Below the pieces are notes generated by a model, which ran no database searches, was not told the DNA's origin, and saw only the letters and a list, made by a program, of their open reading frames with translations. A stretch of 64,000 nt of DNA. Source: Vibrio intestinalis (lineage in GTDB: Bacteria > Pseudomonadota > Gammaproteobacteria > Enterobacterales > Vibrionaceae). The stretch is from positions 1 to 64,000 of the forward strand of contig NZ_JANAVY020000016.1 of NCBI RefSeq assembly GCF_025195085.2, written 5' to 3'. Shown here piece after piece: positions 25,580 through 35,321 of this stretch. Positions within the stretch are counted from its first letter, which is position 1, and every line of letters starts with the position of its first letter. The position numbers and the translations under genes are program-made.

Positions 25580-25596
25580 GCATAATATAGAATGAC

Positions 25597-25622
25597 AAAA
25601 GCCGCGTGATTACGCGGCTTTT
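25597..25622 (+). terminator. Terminator after arcA
   Basis: AAAAGCCGCGT (25597-25607) pairs with ACGCGGCTTTT (25612-25622), loop GATT. Confidence 0.9.
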
Positions 25623-25667
25623 CTATTGTGTTTGGTGCTTAATGCAGGGTGATAACGTAAGGTTTGA

Positions 25668-27113
25668 TTACTCAGTACCACCAACCGTGATTGAGTCCAA
25701 CTTCAAGGTTGGCTGACCTACGCCTACAGGTACACTTTGGCCTGCTTTGCCACACACACCGACACCACGGTCAATGCTAAGATCATTACCTACCATAGAT
25801 ACTTGCTGCATCGCTTCAATACCTGACCCGATTAAGGTCGCGCCTTTCACTGGGCGAGTGATCTTACCATCTTCAATCAAGTAAGCTTCTGACGTCGAGA
25901 AAACAAACTTACCAGAGGTAATATCAACCTGGCCACCACCAAAGTTAGGGGCGTATAGGCCTTTCTTCACCGTTGAGATGATCTCTTCTGGTGTATGCTC
26001 GCCCGGCAACATGTAGGTGTTAGTCATACGTGGCATTGGTAAATGAGCGTATGATTCACGGCGGCCATTACCTGTCGGAGCCACACCCATCAGACGAGCA
26101 TTAAGCTTGTCTTGCATGTAACCTTTCAGCACACCATTCTCAATCAAGGTATTGTATTGACCCGCAACACCTTCATCATCGACGTTCAGTGAACCGCGAA
26201 GATCTTTCAGTGTGCCATCATCAACAATCGTACAATGCTTAGACGTCACTTGCTCACCAATACGACCGCTAAATACTGAAGACTCTTTACGATTAAAGTC
26301 ACCTTCTAGACCGTGGCCTACCGCTTCATGTAGTAAAACACCCGGCCAGCCAGAACCAAGAACTACCGGCATTGCACCTGCTGGCGCGGCATCCGCCTCT
26401 AGGTTAACCAATGCCATACGAATCGCTTCATCAGCAAATTGATACGCAACCTGCATACCGTCGCTATCAGTTAAGAAATGATCGTAAGTAAAGCGACCAC
26501 CGCCACCAGCACTGCCACGTTCACGGCGATCGCCTTTCTGCGCCAATACCGTAATAGATAAGCGTACTAATGGACGAACATCACCGGCGTAAGTGCCGTC
26601 TGTTGCTGCCACTAACATCTGCTCATGCACACCACTTAGGCTAATCGACACTTCTTGTACCAATGGCTCTTTAGTGCGGATGTAAGCATCTAACTCTTTT
26701 AGTAACGCTGTTTTTTGTTCTTTCTGCCAGCTTTCTAACGGATTTACCGCAGCATAATAAGCTTGATTATCAGAGCGCTTAAACGCTTGAACTTGAGCAT
26801 TTTGTCCCTGCTTAGCAATACCGCGAGCAGCAATCGCACTCTGCTTTAAGCCATCTAGTTGAATTTGGTCTGAATAAGCAAAACCGGTTTTTTCACCGCT
26901 CACCGCTCTTACACCTAGACCGCAATCAATATTGAATGAGCCATCTTTAATGATGCTATCTTCTAGCACCAAAGATTCATGCCAGCTGGATTGAAAGTAG
27001 ATGTCTGCATAGTCGATTTGACGTGTTGCAATACTGCCTAAAGTGTCAGCAAGATCTTGCTCTGTAAGGCCTGCAGCATGCAATAGTGCTTCTTCTACAT
27101 GATTAATTGTCAT
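25668..27113 (-). CDS. tldD: Metalloprotease TldD
   Basis: Subunit of the TldD/PmbA(TldE) peptidase, known for processing microcin B17 and degrading CcdA and unstructured peptides. The 481 residues contain the zinc motif HEAVGH followed by GLEGDFNRKESSVFSGRIG. Last gene of the mreBCD-maf-rng-yhdP-nit-tldD run; pmbA is not in the window. The gap to nit is nine bases. Confidence 0.95.
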   Translation of the reverse strand: MTINHVEEALLHAAGLTEQDLADTLGSIATRQIDYADIYFQSSWHESLVLEDSIIKDGSFNIDCGLGVRAVSGEKTGFAYSDQIQLDGLKQSAIAARGIAKQGQNAQVQAFKRSDNQAYYAAVNPLESWQKEQKTALLKELDAYIRTKEPLVQEVSISLSGVHEQMLVAATDGTYAGDVRPLVRLSITVLAQKGDRRERGSAGGGGRFTYDHFLTDSDGMQVAYQFADEAIRMALVNLEADAAPAGAMPVVLGSGWPGVLLHEAVGHGLEGDFNRKESSVFSGRIGEQVTSKHCTIVDDGTLKDLRGSLNVDDEGVAGQYNTLIENGVLKGYMQDKLNARLMGVAPTGNGRRESYAHLPMPRMTNTYMLPGEHTPEEIISTVKKGLYAPNFGGGQVDITSGKFVFSTSEAYLIEDGKITRPVKGATLIGSGIEAMQQVSMVGNDLSIDRGVGVCGKAGQSVPVGVGQPTLKLDSITVGGTE

Positions 27114-27122
27114 AGTTTGCTC

Positions 27123-27941
27123 TTAATTCTTTATCTGATTGCTGAATCGGCAATGAGCCATGGTCGGCATTGCCGTTCTTATCTCATTCACTGCGGATAA
27201 ATCTATTTCTACCAACAAGTTCGCAGGCTGGTCAGCTAAACTTGCGATGACTTCCCCCCATGGAGATATCACCATGGAATGTCCCCATGTTTGGCGTCCG
27301 CCATCATGAGTACCAACCTGATTTACTGCCACAATCCAAGATTGTGTCTCAATCGCACGCGCCATCAAAAGCGGCTGCCAGTGGGCTTTTCCGGTTACAG
27401 CCGTAAAAGCCGCGGGCACTAGCAGTACATTGGCCCCACGCTGCGCAAGCTCGCTATAGAGCTGAGGAAAGCGCACATCATAGCAAATACTTAAGCCCAA
27501 ATGAGCAAAAGGCGTTGCAAGGGTGACGATTTTATCCCCTGCTTGAAACGTCTCCGACTCACGGTAACGATGATGACTATCTGCGACATCGACATCAAAC
27601 ATGTGCAGCTTATCGTAATGGCTGACTAAACTTCCCCTGTCATCAAATACAAGAGTTGTTGTTGTCACACCCGTTTCCGTTTGAATAGGCATACTGCCAA
27701 GCACTAACCACACACCATGACGCGCAGATATCTCTTTCAAAGCAGACTGTATTGGGCCATGGTTTAGTGGCTCAGCGACTGTGTGATAGTCACTGCGAGA
27801 GCCAAACACAATCGCGTTTTCAGGTGTCATAACCCAAGTTGCCCCCTGTTGAGCAAGTAAGCGTACTTGTTCTGCAATATAGGCAAGGTTGTCATACGGG
27901 TCTTTACCCGATGTCATTTGAATCAGACCAACTCTATCCAT
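27123..27941 (-). CDS. Nitrilase-superfamily amidohydrolase (Nit-like)
   Basis: Carbon-nitrogen hydrolase of 272 residues with the catalytic triad contexts visible: Glu in MTPENAI, Lys in HYDKLHMFD, and Cys in SICYDVRFPQLY. The sequence type resembles Nit1/NitA, which repairs deaminated glutathione, but the substrate is inferred. It sits between yhdP and tldD, an addition relative to the E. coli operon. Confidence 0.85.
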   Translation of the reverse strand: MDRVGLIQMTSGKDPYDNLAYIAEQVRLLAQQGATWVMTPENAIVFGSRSDYHTVAEPLNHGPIQSALKEISARHGVWLVLGSMPIQTETGVTTTTLVFDDRGSLVSHYDKLHMFDVDVADSHHRYRESETFQAGDKIVTLATPFAHLGLSICYDVRFPQLYSELAQRGANVLLVPAAFTAVTGKAHWQPLLMARAIETQSWIVAVNQVGTHDGGRQTWGHSMVISPWGEVIASLADQPANLLVEIDLSAVNEIRTAMPTMAHCRFSNQIKN

Positions 27942-27953
27942 GAGTGCTCCTTA

Positions 27954-30900
27954 CTATTTTAACGCGTCGCGCAAATTGTTTGGCAGTTTAAACTCGCCCT
28001 TACTTCTTGATAGCTCTTTCACCACAGGCGCATCAAATGTGCCTTTCACTTCGTAGTCTACTTGTGAGAACACTTCGACCACTGGTGAAATCACCGTCGT
28101 AATCGCCAAAACATACAATGCAGTTTGTGGCGTCACAGCGAAAGCAGTCAATACAGGAATGCCAGATGTAATATCGGGCACAAAGTTAACTTCCGCATCA
28201 ACCGTGCGTGAATTTAAGTTCGCAAGGCCTTTAATGCTCATTTCACCGGCGACTGCATCCATTTGAATGTTATTAGTCACGAAAATGCCATTCTTAATTT
28301 CACCGCTACCAGTGATGGAATTGAACGCCATCCCTTTATCAAATACGTCACTAAAGTCGAGCTGCATCTTACGAATGATCGAGTCAAGACTGAACATACC
28401 AAGGAATTTCGCTGCGCCACTCACATCAGAAATCACCCCTTTGCCTAAGCGAGAGTCAATCTGACCAGAGAGTGAGTTCACCTTCATCGACCAAGGTGCT
28501 CCGTTCCATTCTAGGTTTGAGCTGATCTTAAACGGCGCTTCTTGCACCCCAGACGAAACGCCAAAACGCTCCATCACTTCACTGTTGTTATCACCCGATA
28601 CGCTGAGCTTCATCTTAGTACGGCTACGTTCACCATCGAGCAACCAACTGCCTTGCATTTCCAGCTCACTAGTGCCACTTTTCACCGAAAGCTGCTTCCA
28701 CTCGATTCGCTTGCCTTGACGCTGTAAATCCAGCAAAACTTGACCAAGCTTGTAGCCCTGAACCCACAAGTCATCAATCGCGAGCGTTACGTTCGGCGCT
28801 TTATTGTGGAATGCACGGTCGAACTCTGAAATCAACGGTGCATCTTGCTCGTCAGCTTCAAATAAACGTTTGTTTTTATAGGCCTCATCATCAAGCATAG
28901 GCAAGAAAATATGCAGACGTTCGAGTTTTACGCTCAAATCATACGGTTCGATGTAACTCGCTTCACCTTCCACTTCTTGGCTACTCACGTTCATGTGCCA
29001 ACCAAGGTTTTTACGCTTAGCCGTGAAGGCGACATCATTCCAATCTATCGTGGCAAGTTTTAGCTCATCCACATTGATGTCGACGCGCTGAGGCTTAGGC
29101 ATAGTAGGCGTATTCAACTTAGCGAGTGCTGACGGTTGGGCTTCATTCTGTGGCGTTAACGCCGCTAACCAAGCATCCAAATCAAACTGTTTGGCGCGAA
29201 TACGTAACTGATGGCCAACAATCGGGCTAATTTTATAGCTGCCTTTACCCAAAATCAGATTGGTCGCTTTGATTACCGGAGTGTCTGAGCCAATATCGAT
29301 TTCAGCTTGATATTTAAAGTCAGGCAATTGCAGGCGAGCAGTAATACTCTCTTGGTTACCCGAAGCCTGCATGCTCGCTTTAGCACGAGTCGCCGCTTTT
29401 TTACCTAATGGATACGGGTAATCGCTGGCTAGCATTTGCAAATCAGCGGAGGCATCCACTTGGTAAGTAAAGCCGATGTCATTGAGCTGAATATCGACGT
29501 TAGTTTGCCACGGTACATGGCCTGCTAAAGGCTCTAACCATTGCTGTCCAACATAAGGGCCTAACGGTTCGACTTCCCACTCGCCCAGTACATCAATGCC
29601 AACTGAGTAGCCCTTTCCGGCATTTTCGCCATTAAAGTCAATCGAGATAGGTTGAGACATAAGGTCAGCGGCAAGGCCAGCACCTTTCACCACATCATTA
29701 TCAAACTCAATTCGGCCTGAAACTTTCGCGAGTTCCATTGGCGGCGTTTCTATGGTGACTTGGTTTTTACTTAAGTCTGCGTATCCCCATGCGCGCGTAT
29801 CAAAATCATCAAATGGAATATGCAGTTTAAACTCAGACTTTACTTCGCCTTGAACTTGAATCGTGGTCAGTGCTGCACCTACTGAATCAACCAATGGCGA
29901 AGCAGTCATGTAATCCCGTACCGCATTACCTTGAGCAACAGCCGTCGCTTCAATCTCAATATGGCCATTCTCCGCCAACTCCGGAATACGACCCGTAATG
30001 CGTTTAGCATCGACGTCCATCAGCTTGGCGCTGCGCGAGTCCAAATACATGGCATCATTTTGGAACAGAAGATCGAGCTGCAAATCGGTAATTGGAGGCC
30101 ACGCGGTATCGAAGGAGAACTTCGCTTGTTTGAGTCCTACCCACGCTTGGAACATACCATCGTGCTTACGGTAAGGAAAATCAGCCAACTCGCCATACCA
30201 AAGCAACTTGGCGGTATTCACTTTCCCCCCTTGAATAGCACTTGAGAGGTAATCGGTAAGCTCCAAACCAAGCGCTAACGTTGGTAAGTAACGCCAAGTT
30301 TCACCTGCGTTGTATAAATCCGCTTCGGCATAGAAAGATAAGAATGGGCTTTTATCTACCGGGAAATCTAAACGAAAAGCGCCAAGCACCTGTAGATCAG
30401 GTGTGGCGGCAGTGACTTTGTCTGCCCACAAACGCCAGCCTTGCTCACCAAGATTCTGCCAAACAATATCAACTTGGCTTTGCTTAATATTCAGCGGAGC
30501 TTGGAATACATCACCATACGGCAGCACATCATCAATCAAAGTGACCTGCGCTTTAGCTTGCTGAGCATCACCAATCACGGTGGCTTGTAAATGGTGCAGC
30601 TCTGGCAGTAGCTCCCACTGCTGCATGCTTGCTTGATCTAAAGTGGCAGAATATTTTAAAGATTCAATCGAGTCGGCCATTGAGACACGAATATCTTCCA
30701 ACTGACCGCCAAGTTGCAGCTTATGCAGCACATTAGTAAGTGACTTGGATTCTGGCGCAAGCTTAATTAATGGCGTGATGGCTTCTAGATCGAGTTGAGA
30801 AACATTGAGCAGCCACTGCTCTGGTTGCCAATTGAAGGCCACGTCAAATTCTGGCCATGGATTATCATCGGTACGCAACTTAAGTGAGTGAGCATTTACT

Positions 30901-31826
30901 TGCCAGCCTTGGTTACTCGGTTCGAGTACAAAGATGCCTGACTCAAAGATAAGCTCATGTTTTTGGCCTTCCTGCCAAGTCAATTCTGATGGCAATACTT
31001 CCACGTAAGCATTGATAGGTTTGCTGCGAGACAAGGTGAGCCAGCTGTTTAAGCTCACTTGGCCTTTTTCAATCCCAGTTTCGCTTTGCAGGTACTTGGT
31101 CAGCCAAGGGGTCACCAATACATTCTCGGCCGCGAGATAAAACTCACCGCTGACCTCTTTAAGTGAACCGTGGTCCACAAAATTCGCTTGTACATCTAAT
31201 GAGTTAAGCTGTGTACCCGCAATGGTAATTTCGCCATCGACCAGATGTCGACGGCCTTGGTTTTGCCATTTTAAGCGCGCGATATCGAGTACACGTTCAT
31301 CACCATTGACCGCCGTTAAACGAACCGTCGAGTTATACAGTGAGAATCTATCGAGCTGGCGAAGCAATAATTGGTCAATCTGCTCAACCACATCTTGCTG
31401 CTCACCTTGAGGGGTCAGTTGCTCAACACCATCCTGCTTTACCCACTGAATAGAACGCACATCTAAGTTCAAATCATGAACGTTAAGATCAGCAATAACC
31501 GGTTGTAACTGAGAAATGGATTGAAACAGGTCGAATTCAACTTCGACCGTTTGAGCGGTGAACTCGATACCACTGGCTTGTGGGGTTTGAACGACAACAT
31601 TAGTGAGAGAAATCGAAGGATGAGCGTTGCGCCAAAAGCCACCAATGGAATCGACCTGCAGCTCAACCTGAGTTTCTTTACTAAGCCAAGTCAGTAACTC
31701 GGCTTGGTAATGGTTTAAATTGGGTAAAGCGATCCTCAAGGCGGTGACTACGATGGCCAATAACACCAACGCACTCACCAATCCCCATTTGATCACTTGG
31801 GTAAAACGAGAAATAACGACCTTCAT
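27954..31826 (-). CDS. yhdP: AsmA-like intermembrane lipid-transport protein YhdP
   Basis: Very large (1290 residues) periplasm-spanning protein anchored by one N-terminal helix (about residues 13-33). The rest is repetitive beta-strand sequence of the AsmA-like/DUF3971 type ending in an AsmA_2-like segment. In E. coli, YhdP, TamB and YdbH together carry phospholipids to the outer membrane. It starts seven bases after rng, so it is within the operon. Confidence 0.92.
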   Translation of the reverse strand: MKVVISRFTQVIKWGLVSALVLLAIVVTALRIALPNLNHYQAELLTWLSKETQVELQVDSIGGFWRNAHPSISLTNVVVQTPQASGIEFTAQTVEVEFDLFQSISQLQPVIADLNVHDLNLDVRSIQWVKQDGVEQLTPQGEQQDVVEQIDQLLLRQLDRFSLYNSTVRLTAVNGDERVLDIARLKWQNQGRRHLVDGEITIAGTQLNSLDVQANFVDHGSLKEVSGEFYLAAENVLVTPWLTKYLQSETGIEKGQVSLNSWLTLSRSKPINAYVEVLPSELTWQEGQKHELIFESGIFVLEPSNQGWQVNAHSLKLRTDDNPWPEFDVAFNWQPEQWLLNVSQLDLEAITPLIKLAPESKSLTNVLHKLQLGGQLEDIRVSMADSIESLKYSATLDQASMQQWELLPELHHLQATVIGDAQQAKAQVTLIDDVLPYGDVFQAPLNIKQSQVDIVWQNLGEQGWRLWADKVTAATPDLQVLGAFRLDFPVDKSPFLSFYAEADLYNAGETWRYLPTLALGLELTDYLSSAIQGGKVNTAKLLWYGELADFPYRKHDGMFQAWVGLKQAKFSFDTAWPPITDLQLDLLFQNDAMYLDSRSAKLMDVDAKRITGRIPELAENGHIEIEATAVAQGNAVRDYMTASPLVDSVGAALTTIQVQGEVKSEFKLHIPFDDFDTRAWGYADLSKNQVTIETPPMELAKVSGRIEFDNDVVKGAGLAADLMSQPISIDFNGENAGKGYSVGIDVLGEWEVEPLGPYVGQQWLEPLAGHVPWQTNVDIQLNDIGFTYQVDASADLQMLASDYPYPLGKKAATRAKASMQASGNQESITARLQLPDFKYQAEIDIGSDTPVIKATNLILGKGSYKISPIVGHQLRIRAKQFDLDAWLAALTPQNEAQPSALAKLNTPTMPKPQRVDINVDELKLATIDWNDVAFTAKRKNLGWHMNVSSQEVEGEASYIEPYDLSVKLERLHIFLPMLDDEAYKNKRLFEADEQDAPLISEFDRAFHNKAPNVTLAIDDLWVQGYKLGQVLLDLQRQGKRIEWKQLSVKSGTSELEMQGSWLLDGERSRTKMKLSVSGDNNSEVMERFGVSSGVQEAPFKISSNLEWNGAPWSMKVNSLSGQIDSRLGKGVISDVSGAAKFLGMFSLDSIIRKMQLDFSDVFDKGMAFNSITGSGEIKNGIFVTNNIQMDAVAGEMSIKGLANLNSRTVDAEVNFVPDITSGIPVLTAFAVTPQTALYVLAITTVISPVVEVFSQVDYEVKGTFDAPVVKELSRSKGEFKLPNNLRDALK

Positions 31827-31833
31827 GCTCGCC

Positions 31834-33303
31834 TTACATCATAACCACATCAAACTGCTCTTGAATGTAGAGCGGCTCTGCTTGTATTTTCACTTGCTTA
31901 CCAATAAAGACTTCTAGCTCAGCGAGAGCATGAGACTCATCACCATGCAAAGTTTCCGCCACCGCTGGAGAAGCATAAACCACAAATTTATCCGCGTCAT
32001 AAGCACGATTAACACGCGTAATTTCACGTAGAATTTCGTAACAGACACTTTCCACTGTTTTGACGCTACCGCGCCCTTCACAAGTTGGACAAGTAGAACA
32101 CAGTACATGTTCAATACTTTCGCGAGTTCGTTTGCGAGTCATCTCGACTAAACCAAGATTAGTGAAGCCATTGATGTTGGTTTTTACGCGATCTTTCGCC
32201 AATGCTGCTTCTAAAGAGCTCACGACACGCTTGCGGTGCTCTTCCGAGATCATGTCGATAAAGTCGATAATGATGATGCCGCCTAAGTTACGTAAACGCA
32301 GCTGACGCGCGATGGCTTGTGTCGCTTCGATATTGGTATTGAAGATAGTCTCTTCTAGATTACGGCGGCCAACAAACGCACCCGTATTGATGTCTACCGT
32401 AGTCATAGCTTCAGTCTGATCGATTATCAGATAACCGCCGGACTTTAGCTCGACTTTACGCTCAAGAGAACGTTGGATCTCGTTCTCTGTGTCGTACATA
32501 TCGAAGATAGGTTTGTCACCTTCGTATAGCTCTAACTTCTCTGTCAGCTCTGGCACGTATTCCGAGGTAAACTCTTTTAGGTTTTCAAACTCTAAACGCG
32601 AATCGACCAAAATTTTGGTTAATTCTGTGCCTACAAAATCACGCAGAATGCGCTGAGAGAGGCCAAGTTCACCGTATAAGGTCGACTTGGTTTTGTACTT
32701 CGAACGACGCTCATTCACTTTGAACCATAAACGTTTAAGGAAAGCGGCATCTTGCGATAGCTCTTGCTCATCCGCCCCCTCAGCCGCAGTGCGGATGATA
32801 AAGCCACCGTCTTCATCGCAGTAGTGAGCGACCACTCGCTTTAAGCGCTCGCGTTCTTTCTCACTATCAATGCGCTGTGATACGCCAACATGACTTGCGC
32901 CTGGCATAAACACCAGATAACGAGAAGGAAGGGTAATGTCGGTAGTTAGGCGCGCGCCTTTCGTGCCAAGTGGGTCTTTCACCACTTGCACCACAATGTC
33001 TTGCCCTTGGCGCACTAGCTCTGAAATATCACGAACTTGGAATTGCTGCTTTTCGTTTTCAGCAACGCATTCGGTGTGGGGAACGATATCGGAGGCATGC
33101 AAAAAGGCCGCTTTGTCTAATCCAATATCGACAAATGCAGCTTGCATCCCGGGAAGTACTCGGCTCACTTTCCCTTTATAAATATTACCTACAATACCGC
33201 GTTTCGCTTCTCGCTCTACGTGGACTTCTTGTAAGACGCCCCCTTCGATCATGGCCACACGAGTTTCACTCGGGGTCACGTTGATCAACAACTCTGCACT
33301 CAT
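31834..33303 (-). CDS. rng: Ribonuclease G
   Basis: Endoribonuclease that matures the 5' end of 16S rRNA and cuts some mRNAs. The 489 residues show an N-terminal S1 RNA-binding domain (GNIYKGKVSRVLPGMQAAFVDIG), the RNase E/G catalytic core with VDINTGAFVG and IIDFIDM, and the zinc-link CSTCPTCEGRG. It lacks the long C-terminal degradosome scaffold that RNase E has, so it is RNase G. Confidence 0.96.
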   Translation of the reverse strand: MSAELLINVTPSETRVAMIEGGVLQEVHVEREAKRGIVGNIYKGKVSRVLPGMQAAFVDIGLDKAAFLHASDIVPHTECVAENEKQQFQVRDISELVRQGQDIVVQVVKDPLGTKGARLTTDITLPSRYLVFMPGASHVGVSQRIDSEKERERLKRVVAHYCDEDGGFIIRTAAEGADEQELSQDAAFLKRLWFKVNERRSKYKTKSTLYGELGLSQRILRDFVGTELTKILVDSRLEFENLKEFTSEYVPELTEKLELYEGDKPIFDMYDTENEIQRSLERKVELKSGGYLIIDQTEAMTTVDINTGAFVGRRNLEETIFNTNIEATQAIARQLRLRNLGGIIIIDFIDMISEEHRKRVVSSLEAALAKDRVKTNINGFTNLGLVEMTRKRTRESIEHVLCSTCPTCEGRGSVKTVESVCYEILREITRVNRAYDADKFVVYASPAVAETLHGDESHALAELEVFIGKQVKIQAEPLYIQEQFDVVMM

Positions 33304-33323
33304 GAGCGCACCTCTATCTGAAA

Positions 33324-33884
33324 TTATAAAAATTGTCGCAATAGCTGGTCAGTTTCAAATAGTGGTAGGCCTACAACAGCGTAATAGCTGCCTTCTATCC
33401 GAGTAACAAACCTTCCTCCAATTCCTTGGATACCATAACTGCCAGCTTTGTCACATGGTTCGCCTGTTTGCCAATATTGTTCGATTTCTGATTCTGACAA
33501 TGGCTTGAACCATACGTCGGTAGTCACAACTACCGTTTTTTGCTGTTCTTCTGTCGCCACTGTTACCGCCGTCATTACTTGATGAGCACGATCAGACAGT
33601 TGGCTAAGCATTTGTTTTGAGTGGGCCAGATCTTGTGGTTTTTCTAATACGCAATCGTCACACACGACAATCGTATCGGACCCAACAACGATGGATTGAG
33701 GTGCAAGCTCTACCCCTGCCATCGCTTTATCTTGCGATAAGCGCGCCACATAAGCGCTAGGCGTCTCATGTGGCTGCTTTTGTTCTTCAACATCAAGACG
33801 AACTATCGAAAACTGATAGCCCAGTTGTTCTAATAACTCTTTACGACGCGGTGAGCCAGAGGCCAATACCAAAGGTTTTTTCAT
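33324..33884 (-). CDS. Maf-like nucleoside triphosphate pyrophosphatase (YhdE type)
   Basis: Hydrolyses dTTP/UTP and modified pyrimidine nucleotides to monophosphates. From ATG at 33884 it is 186 residues, with the SGSPRRKELL motif at the N-terminus and VGSDTIV holding the catalytic Asp. A 20-codon longer frame overlaps mreD and is rejected. Between mreD and rng, as in E. coli. Confidence 0.93.
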   Translation of the reverse strand: MKKPLVLASGSPRRKELLEQLGYQFSIVRLDVEEQKQPHETPSAYVARLSQDKAMAGVELAPQSIVVGSDTIVVCDDCVLEKPQDLAHSKQMLSQLSDRAHQVMTAVTVATEEQQKTVVVTTDVWFKPLSESEIEQYWQTGEPCDKAGSYGIQGIGGRFVTRIEGSYYAVVGLPLFETDQLLRQFL

Positions 33885-33886
33885 CT

Positions 33887-34375
33887 CTACCTCACATGCC
33901 AATGACGACGAACACGGCGCATTAATAGGAACATCCAAGGCCATAGCACGCAGTTAATTAAACCACTCCACAGTGACATTGGATTAAACGTAATGTCCTG
34001 AATTAGATATTCGCCAAAGAAAATCATCACTTCTAATGCAACTGACATGACACCAATCACTATCGCCTGCTGCCATAAGGCCATATTACGAATAACCAAG
34101 AAGTTAAGCGCGACGATATAGATAATGATCGACATCATCATGCCACGAATACCTAATGTAGAACCTAATAGTAGATCCCACAACAAGCCAAGCACTAGCG
34201 CCGTACCGACATTAACGCGATTAGGCAGCGCCAACACCCAGTAACAGGTCACAAGCAATAACCAAGATGGACGAAGAAGATCAAGCACTCCCGGCCATGG
34301 GATCGTCTGTAGCGTCAAAGCGATAACAAACGACGCAAACAACACCATTTTGCCTCTAAAAACACTATTGCCCAT
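33887..34375 (-). CDS. mreD: Rod shape-determining protein MreD
   Basis: Inner-membrane elongasome component of 162 residues with about five hydrophobic helices and no soluble domain. The LLWDLLLGSTLG segment is typical. The start overlaps the end of mreC by 11 bases, with GGAT as ribosome site, implying coupled translation. Confidence 0.94.
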   Translation of the reverse strand: MGNSVFRGKMVLFASFVIALTLQTIPWPGVLDLLRPSWLLLVTCYWVLALPNRVNVGTALVLGLLWDLLLGSTLGIRGMMMSIIIYIVALNFLVIRNMALWQQAIVIGVMSVALEVMIFFGEYLIQDITFNPMSLWSGLINCVLWPWMFLLMRRVRRHWHVR

Positions 34376-35252
34376 CGTTTGATCCTTCTATCATTCCCTC
34401 AGGGCTTACTTGTTGAACCTTTTCTTGGCGAGAGTCGCTTGGCCAGATTAATAGCAAGTAGCGAAGACGTTCGAAATCAACCACAGGGTCAGCTTCAATT
34501 ACCGCAAACTCACGTTGGCTATCTCGCTCAACTTTAGCAATATGCGCCACTGGGTAACCTTCAGGGTACACACCACCAAGGCCCGAAGTCACGAGCAGAT
34601 CGCCTTCTTGAATATCAGTACTGATCGGAATGTGATCGAGGTGAATACGATCCACCTTGCCGTTACCCGAGGCAATCACGCGGATATCATTACGAATCAC
34701 TTGAACAGGAATGGCACTGTTGGCATCCGTTAATAGCAATACTCGACTGTTATGCGCAGAAACAAAAGTAACTTGTCCAACAATCCCTTTTTCATTCGCG
34801 ATAGGCTGACCAACGTAAACACCGTCAATCTGTCCTTTATCTATCACCACTTGATGGCGATAAGGGGAAGTATCTACAGCCATCACCTCCGTCACTACTT
34901 TACGCTCATCACGGACGAAAGATGAACCCAGTAATTTACGTAGGCGTTGGTTTTCCTCTCGATATTGATCGAGCAGCAATAAATCGTTTTTTAAACGCAG
35001 CACTTCTCGTTTAAGAACACGACTACTCTCCATCGCATCTTGTCGCACGCTAAAACGCTCGTAAACCCCATCAAACATAACCCTTGGTAAATCGGCCACG
35101 TATTGAATTGGAGCCACTACGCTGTTTAGCAGATAACGTACTTGAGCGAAGGCACCTAAACGACTATCAGCCAGCATAAGGCTGGCTGATAGAATCACGG
35201 CGAAAAATAGGCGTAATTGAAGTGAAGGTCCTCGGCCAAAAATCGGCTTCAT
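34365..35252 (-). CDS. mreC: Rod shape-determining protein MreC
   Basis: Bitopic elongasome scaffold: one N-terminal helix (about residues 12-30), a coiled coil (about 70-105), then two beta-barrel lobes. LLTDANSAIPVQV and VTSGLGGVYPEGYPVA are conserved MreC motifs. 295 residues. A GCTTAAG/CTTAAGC inverted repeat (35285-35291 with 35307-35313) lies in the 69-base gap after mreB. Confidence 0.95.
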   Translation of the reverse strand: MKPIFGRGPSLQLRLFFAVILSASLMLADSRLGAFAQVRYLLNSVVAPIQYVADLPRVMFDGVYERFSVRQDAMESSRVLKREVLRLKNDLLLLDQYREENQRLRKLLGSSFVRDERKVVTEVMAVDTSPYRHQVVIDKGQIDGVYVGQPIANEKGIVGQVTFVSAHNSRVLLLTDANSAIPVQVIRNDIRVIASGNGKVDRIHLDHIPISTDIQEGDLLVTSGLGGVYPEGYPVAHIAKVERDSQREFAVIEADPVVDFERLRYLLLIWPSDSRQEKVQQVSPEGMIEGSNDGQ

Positions 35253-35321
35253 GGATTGTGAGTTCCTTTAATCTTTCTTTTACTGCTTAAGCTCTACTTA
35301 TATTGACTTAAGCCTATGCGA

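Noticed and set aside
28263..28448. Antisense open frames inside yhdP and other long genes
   Set aside because: They lie opposite strongly supported coding sequence and lack ribosome sites or recognisable proteins.
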